The position numbers were made by a program, and so were the translations under genes. From Daldinia sp. FL1419 (lineage: Eukaryota; Ascomycota; Sordariomycetes; Xylariales; Hypoxylaceae), in NCBI GenBank assembly GCA_025201765.1, contig MU623359.1:1-64000 (forward strand): a stretch of DNA of 64,000 bases. The letters are read 5' to 3'. The notes beneath the pieces are model-generated. The model was not told where the DNA came from, did no database searches, and worked only from the letters and a program-made list of their open reading frames with translations. This document shows, one piece after another, positions 58,301 to 64,000 of the stretch. How positions within the stretch are numbered: position 1 is the first letter of the stretch; each line of letters opens with the position of its first letter.

Positions 58301-60983
58301 TCAGGTACATTTACCCATGTGGATTCAAATAAGAAGATACTAAGGCGAGTACGGATCCGTAACTCAGGTCTTTATATCCTCGTACGCCCGGACTCGTTAG
58401 AGGCTCGTAATTATCAACTCGGTATCCAGTGCTTTTCTTTTTCTTCTCGCCCAGAGTCTAGATTTCGGCCCTATGGCTTGCATAATGCATGAGTGAGGCT
58501 GAACATCTGCCTTTGCGCAACATTAGTTATCCGTTCTCGAAAAGACTCGTTACTAGTGTATATAGGTACACACCTCCATAGAATCCAGTTTGTGCCATGA
58601 TCTTATCAGGTTCCTTTTATTCGTACCTTACTAGGTATGCATATATGTAGGAGGTACATAGCAGATCCTAGAATCCGAATATCCACCTCCCCTCTCCAGA
58701 GTCCAAAGTACTTACATTAGGTACATACAGATCCGTACGCTAGAACTATACCTATTTATTGTTGAACCATATCATGCTATTACTATAATAGTTGAGAGTT
58801 TAACAGCAACAATTCGAGCCTACGAAATTTACTAACTTCGATGTTCCTTCGTTTACATCATAGAATCGAGCTTCTATCTTCGTAAACTACCTAGGCAATG
58901 TTACCATTATCATATAATATAAGGTATCATGAGGTATGAACCACAAGCTCGAAAAGAGGGGATTATGTATCCGTAACAAATCAACCCAGTCTACGAAGTA
59001 CTTAAGCAACATCAACAAAGCAGGTTGTTTCATAAGTGGCATCCTCATCTTTTTCTGGATAACCAAATTGGCATGTCCAACTCCAGAGCTTCCCTATCTG
59101 GTCAAACCCCAGATCCTAAAATAGCATAGTACCCGTTCAATCCTTCTCGACGCGGGGATTTTCATATGCCACGATATAGCAATATAGAACACTTAAAACC
59201 AAATCTCGAAAGGAAGGCTGTAAAGCTACAATACCGCGTGTCAAGCAAGGATCTAGTTTAACAATGATAGTACAATGCCAAGTGAAGAGTCTAGTGTCTG
59301 ATGTGCGATGAATCCCTTCTTTTACTAACCAGCCGATTAAATAAGTATAGGTAACATATCATCGCCAGTCAAGTCATACCACATTCAATCGATCTTAAAG
59401 CGCTCTTTCTTTTCACCTTCGCGTCCACCGCATGTCCCAACACACTGGTTTCTTTTATCTCCGCCAGGGTCTACCATTTTCACATGAAATTCGGAAGTTG
59501 GTCTTGACTCCCTTCACAACACGCCAATCGTCGTCAGGATCAGACATTCAATCGGGTCAGCCGGTATTCTCTTCCCGGTACGCCCAGGCGACCTAGTGTG
59601 CACTAGAACAAAACCCATTTCTGCGTACATGATAAGCAGCAAGCCACCTGCACATATTTTACATATCGAGGAAACATTCTATATATACATGCACCGTCTA
59701 CCTAGCGAAGCGTGTTTGTTTCACTGCATGTACGTGTATCTACTGACTACGCAAATGAGTACTTAGATGATATGCACGGTGAGCATTCTCGTATCGGTAA
59801 GCTTCGTGTAAGTACGGATACTATGCAGATATTGAAAAATTCAGCACCAGTCGAATAGAGAAAGGCCTTGTTGCTGCTTAAAATACCGGAATTTTCCACC
59901 TGTCAGATGTCAAACCAGCAGTATGAGTTGCAGTCTAGACCACGATTGATTTCCTCCCTATTCCACGACCGTATACACCCAAAGTAAGACATTAGGTACG
60001 TCCCGCTCTCAGCCAACATGCGAGTATCCAACCCATCCAAGTGACTAGGTACCTAGGTACAGTGTAGCAACCAATCAAGCGGTAGGATGTAGAATAAGAA
60101 GTAGTCACGAGTTCGGTATAAGTGAAGAAAACACCTGCACGTGTTCAAGTATAGCTAGGTACCGTACGTATCGCCTCACATGAGCGGCCGATCTTGTACA
60201 ACCCCTAGCGTCTAATAATCATTAATATACGCCAACGAGAGCGAGCAGCGTAAAAGTTCACAGTATTGGTCATAGTTCGTAACGATAGTTACAGTGCCTA
60301 ACTATTACACCTTGAGGCCAATGCCATTATACTGTAAGCGAAACTACCTTGAAGTATAGCCGTCCATTAGACTCAATCAGTACAATCTGACCAATTGTCT
60401 CTGGAATATAGTTGCGAGTTACAAGAGTTCCCCGTAAACTAGACAATAGGGGGTTACTTTGAATAAGTTAGCCACTATCTCTTTCGTCAACCAATGATAC
60501 ACCATAATATTACATTTCCAACTTGGATTAGGTTAGTATCTCTAGACAGTCTAATATGTTTGTCCAATATAGCGGTACATAATATCATTGAGTTAGATTT
60601 ATTGTCATTGTCAAGACTTCGATTGATATATTTAGGACAAAGGACGTTTCAATATGTAAATGCACAAAGTTCCTTGCAGACAATGAAGACGTTGCCATGC
60701 CCTACGACCAACCCTATACCACGCGAAGTGTATATCACAAATGCCCACCAAGATGCACGTTTATTAAGTCGCGTTAGTGGTTTGGATATGATTGTGGATA
60801 TTTCATTAGTCTAAATATTAGGTATTCGGGTATCATCTAAAGAGATTGCTCTTAATATGTAAAATCCCAACAGACCCAGCAGCGCTCTAAGTAGCCAAAG
60901 ACCGGATTCGGTAGATGCCAAGCATCTAGATATCCAATATCTCATAGCGTCATAGACGACTTATAGCATCCCGGTGCTGCCAA
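55330..60983. other. Long gene-free stretch
   Basis: In 5.65 kb no gene is supported on either strand. All open frames are short, lack motifs and alternate with stops. TAGGTACC-type motifs are dense at 56270-56440 and recur near 58625-58725, 60045-60060 and 60157. A short tandem of caacccaag units lies at about 57977-58000. The first kilobase is the WSC promoter. A long non-coding RNA or an eroded gene could be present but cannot be shown. Confidence 0.5.
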
Positions 60984-61433
60984 CTAGCAAATGGTTAGCA
61001 CGGCGTCATCAGTGCTGTAACAGTCGACCTGGACAGGCCAATAGCAGGACGTGGATCCGGCGGGACAGTCAAGGACACACTGCCCCGCAAGCTCGGCGTG
61101 GCGATGGTGGGATAGGAATGGGTCGCCGTCGAGGGCCGAGATATCAAACCACGAGTGGCCGTTCTGCACGGCCAGCTCAGCTTGGAGCACCTTCCTGGAG
61201 CCCTGGGTGTTGGTACATTTTAAAACGGACCCGATGTTGTCGTCGTTGGCGGGGAGTGGCGATTGGTAGTGGTTGCCGGCGCTAACCTTTACGGACTTGC
61301 TCGAGGTGCCGTCGTTCTTGGCCGCGAAGCAAAAGAGGTTGAAATTGCAGTTGTTCTGGACGATTAGGTTGCTTGCCATGACGGCTGGGGCTGCTAGGAG
61401 AGCGAGTGAGGCGAGCTTGAGAGCGTTGAACAT
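60984..61433 (-). CDS. Secreted BYS1/thaumatin-like small protein
   Basis: Single exon, 149 aa. A clear signal peptide (FNALKLASLALLAAPAVMA) is followed by NLIVQNNCNFNLFCFAAKND, the opening of BYS1-domain and antigenic thaumatin-like proteins. Six cysteines lie in the mature part, including paired ones near CVLDCPAGSTSCYW and the terminal LTIC. The mature protein is small and probably disulfide-bonded. Family members are secreted by yeast-phase or plant-associated fungi. Their biochemical role is not established. The gene stands alone between long non-coding stretches. Confidence 0.82.
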   Translation of the reverse strand: MFNALKLASLALLAAPAVMASNLIVQNNCNFNLFCFAAKNDGTSSKSVKVSAGNHYQSPLPANDDNIGSVLKCTNTQGSRKVLQAELAVQNGHSWFDISALDGDPFLSHHRHAELAGQCVLDCPAGSTSCYWPVQVDCYSTDDAVLTIC

Positions 61434-63445
61434 GGTTGCGTCTGGCCAACGAATGACGGGATTGCCGTAGAAGCTGTATGTCGAGCTTGAGGTCCTGAAG
61501 AGGCTGTGAAGAACGAGTGTGTCTGGGTGGAGATGTTTGGGATCTGAAGTGATGGTTGTCCGAATTGTCCTGGAGAGATAGCCATCATCATCGTCGAGGC
61601 GTTGGATGTTTTTATAGATATACGAATTTCCTTATTGAGCGACATTGTGTCCATAAGTTTGTCGTTTTACAATGACTATATTCAGTATTTGATTAGAAGT
61701 CCTTGGGCCCCAGCTACATTGTCGAGGAACGCTCCATAACAATATAGTCAGTTTGATTCACAGATAGCCAGCTCGGAAGCCAATAGGCGGGCTTGGAACA
61801 ATATGCATTGTTTTCCAACTATATCCAATCTGCTGCATTGTGGATTCTTGGTTTGGGATATATTCAATGATATTAGTCTCATCCACTAAATGCAATCAGT
61901 ATGCGACTATGTCATGGTATAAATTCCATCGTCCTAAAGTCAATATATGAAATAAGTCTAGTATATGCCGAATGGAAATGGAACAAATACCTCATATAAT
62001 ACCTGAATTTTTCGAATATGTATATTCTGGATTTATATTGAATAGTAGTAGGTATCCCTAGATCTGGGTTTGGCATCGATATCTTGGTAATAAAAATGTT
62101 TGTTTGACTCGCCGGGCAAACAGCGTAGTCGAAACACATTTATAAAAAATCACTTGAATCTTAAATTAGATTAACTTATACTATATAGCTTAAGATGTTG
62201 AAATCACGTAGGATATAGTTCTGATTTGATTGCTGATAACCCTTGATTACCTACTTACTATAATTAATAGCCTCGTTTGCTAAAACACTCAATAAATGGA
62301 ATGTTATAGTAGCATGGTTGTTTCTTGCTGGTCTCGCTCTTTAGCAATAATATAAAGCGGGTTTCCTAAGTTTTATCGATCCGGTCAAATTTAATTTACT
62401 CCCGCGTAAAGAGAACGGCGGCGCCATGCCGTCCACCTCCCAACACTGCCAAATATAGTAGTGTTTGGCGTGTTTTGGACGACTAGAGGTTGATATGCAC
62501 TCTTGTCAAGTGACTGAAGTGCTGCGGTATTTGTTTTAGGCACATACTATGTACTTGTATATTCCGTGAAGTCCATCCCCTCCGTCGGGACAGGAGGGCT
62601 TTGCTCGAACAGCTTATTTATATTAGTTTGATCAGCCGTAGAGATTACTAGTTCCTCTAGTCGCGCAGTGTAAGTTATAGCCACACAATAGGATGCTTGG
62701 GTCTGTGGCGCTATTCACAAACTCCCTATTCGCGAAGCGAAGTGTAATGGTGTAATATATGCACTACTTGACTGCACTTAGATGTTCGAACCTTCTTGAG
62801 GAGGAACTAAATCAAAGCTACTATGATGATAGCTGTCTCATTGACTTAGCCGTTTCGTGTAACTATGGAATCAACTCCTTGGACCCATCTGCTTCCAATC
62901 TTGCTGGGCTGCTGAGGTATCTTGATCGGTGCTTACCATTGAGGCCGTGAATACATGCCATGGGATCGGTCGACCATATCTAGAGCTTGGCACTGGTATA
63001 ATTACCAATACCCGTCTCTATTCGTGATAATTTCGATGTTTTATCATATCCCTGTGTACTATGGCTTTTCAAGATGCCCTCAAAATAAATACCTACTGGA
63101 AAGATTCATAACACCAAGAACTCTAGTAGAATAATGCAAGAGAATGGGATATAAAAATATAATGATATAATATAAGGGGTTGTTTAAATGAGTTTATACA
63201 TGAAAATCCTGCACATTTTGACGCCATCCTGCCCCCTGAGCAAGGGGCTAACCTGAGATCGGGGATCTGCGCGCCCTGTCTTGGCTCTTGGCTAATAATC
63301 AATGTAGCTTGGTTTCGATTTCGACGTTTAACAAGGACGCAACGCGCTCCTTTTTATTTTTTATAAATATTCAGGCGATATTCCTCACTAGGAGGCAAGT
63401 ACCTTAGGTAGGTATGCAAGCCCAGAAGGTCGCGATAGGTACTTT
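61434..63445. other. Intergenic
   Basis: No gene is supported. An imperfect hairpin pairs ccaacactgccaaa with tttggcgtgttttgg at 62441-62480. A TACCTTAGGTAGGT motif lies at 63400-63413, just past the stop of the oxidase gene. Confidence 0.4.
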
Positions 63446-64000
63446 TTATTCCTCCTGCCCAACGCGACATAGCTTTCCGTCCTGCGACCCGGGATACCCC
63501 ACAGACTGGACCGCCCAGCCCTCGCTGCCCACGGTCGTCGGCGCCCAGAACAATCCCCACGGGTCGCGCCGTTGCTTAATCTGCAGCAGCCGCTCGTAAT
63601 GGTGTCCGTAGAACGCCTGCTGCCAATTGGGTTCGCCTGGGTCTCCTTCGTTCATGTACGACCCGGCGTCTGGTGACACCGCTCGCAAAAGGTCCATGTA
63701 CTCTTGCATCATGGTGTCGCGCTCCGTCGACTGGTTTGCTGTCTGGTCCATCAGCATCGTGTGCATGCGGTTATTACGCCACGCCGGGTTCACCGAGTTC
63801 TCGGTGCCAGGCCACCCGGCTACTTCTTCCGTCGGGGACGCCATTGTTCCGTGGAAGTAGAAGTCCCGCTCGTAGCCAGCCTCCGTGGCCGTTCGTATCG
63901 CTTTCATCGTCCGATTCCACAGGTCGTCGTCTTCCCAGTTCTCGCGCGGGAGAAGTCGCGACCTGTATCGCGTGTTCCCTGGCGGAGACCCAATCCCACG
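63446..64000 (-). CDS. FAD-linked oxidase, BBE-type C-terminus (partial)
   Basis: The reading frame is open from the window edge at 64000 to its stop at 63446, giving 185 C-terminal residues. The block SYMNEGDPGEPNWQQAFYG, followed by YERLLQIKQRRDPWGLFWAPTTVGS, is the berberine-bridge-enzyme (BBE) substrate-domain end that closes the active site of FAD_binding_4 oxidases. NPAWRNN and the helix MMQEYMDLLRAV also fit. These enzymes are usually secreted or part of metabolite pathways. The FAD-binding domain and start lie beyond the window. Confidence 0.88.
   Translation of the reverse strand, partial: RGIGSPPGNTRYRSRLLPRENWEDDDLWNRTMKAIRTATEAGYERDFYFHGTMASPTEEVAGWPGTENSVNPAWRNNRMHTMLMDQTANQSTERDTMMQEYMDLLRAVSPDAGSYMNEGDPGEPNWQQAFYGHHYERLLQIKQRRDPWGLFWAPTTVGSEGWAVQSVGYPGSQDGKLCRVGQEE

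Noticed and set aside
1..64000. tRNA, rRNA or CRISPR features
   Set aside because: No cloverleaf with a GTTCRANNC T-loop, no rRNA landmarks and no regular repeat-spacer array were seen on reading both strands. A covariance-model scan would be needed to exclude tRNAs fully.

Overview
The window looks like nuclear DNA from a filamentous ascomycete (Pezizomycotina, probably Sordariomycetes). Genes are interrupted by short introns of about 47-135 nt with GT...CTRAY-like...AG signals. Intergenic DNA is long and AT-richer than the genes. The first 3.3 kb carries an extreme AT bias with a decayed repeat, as left by repeat-induced point mutation (RIP). Several families are typical of moulds: a cytochrome b5-acyl-CoA dehydrogenase fusion, a rhodopsin-like 7TM protein, a WSC sensor, a BYS1-type secreted protein, a CSC1/PHM7 channel and an esterase-NB-ARC protein. 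No bacterial-type operons, CRISPR arrays, rRNA genes or convincing tRNA genes were seen. All splice models were built by eye from splice signals and reading frame.

Layout. 1-3300 is a decayed tandem-like repeat array, and 3300-4007 is a degraded stretch that may end in a retroelement LTR. From 4.0 to 13.4 kb lie the b5-ACAD fusion (-), a MARVEL-like four-helix membrane protein (+), an unknown 272-aa protein (-), an amidoligase-superfamily protein (-) and a small zinc-ribbon protein (-). From 15.1 to 21.8 kb lie a coiled-coil/disordered unknown (+), a nuclear RNase H-like protein probably descended from a retrotransposon (+) and a seven-exon secreted TAP-like alpha/beta hydrolase (-). A 488-bp MITE with TA duplications and a palindromic AT core sits at 22.3-22.75 kb.

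From 23.3 to 36.8 kb lie a CSC1-type channel (+), a RING protein (+), a dynamin-like GTPase (-), a divergent TauD dioxygenase/MFS transporter pair and a rhodopsin-like 7TM protein (+). From 39.2 to 48.5 kb lie the splicing factor Pml1/SNIP1 (+) and a large esterase-NB-ARC protein with a long disordered tail (+). From 50.2 to 64 kb lie a beta-propeller protein, possibly Nup37-like (-), a WSC sensor (-), a 5.6-kb stretch without genes, a BYS1-like secreted protein (-) and the 3' end of a BBE-type FAD oxidase (-) cut by the window edge.

Most genes are unrelated neighbours. The clearest functional pairing is the divergent TauD dioxygenase and MFS carrier around 32.6-33.3 kb. The amidoligase and zinc-ribbon genes are codirectional neighbours whose link is only suggestive. 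The most unusual loci are the NLR-like protein without visible C-terminal repeats, the domesticated RNase H, the MITE, and two genes (the dynamin and the 7TM protein) whose C-termini can be read in more than one frame.
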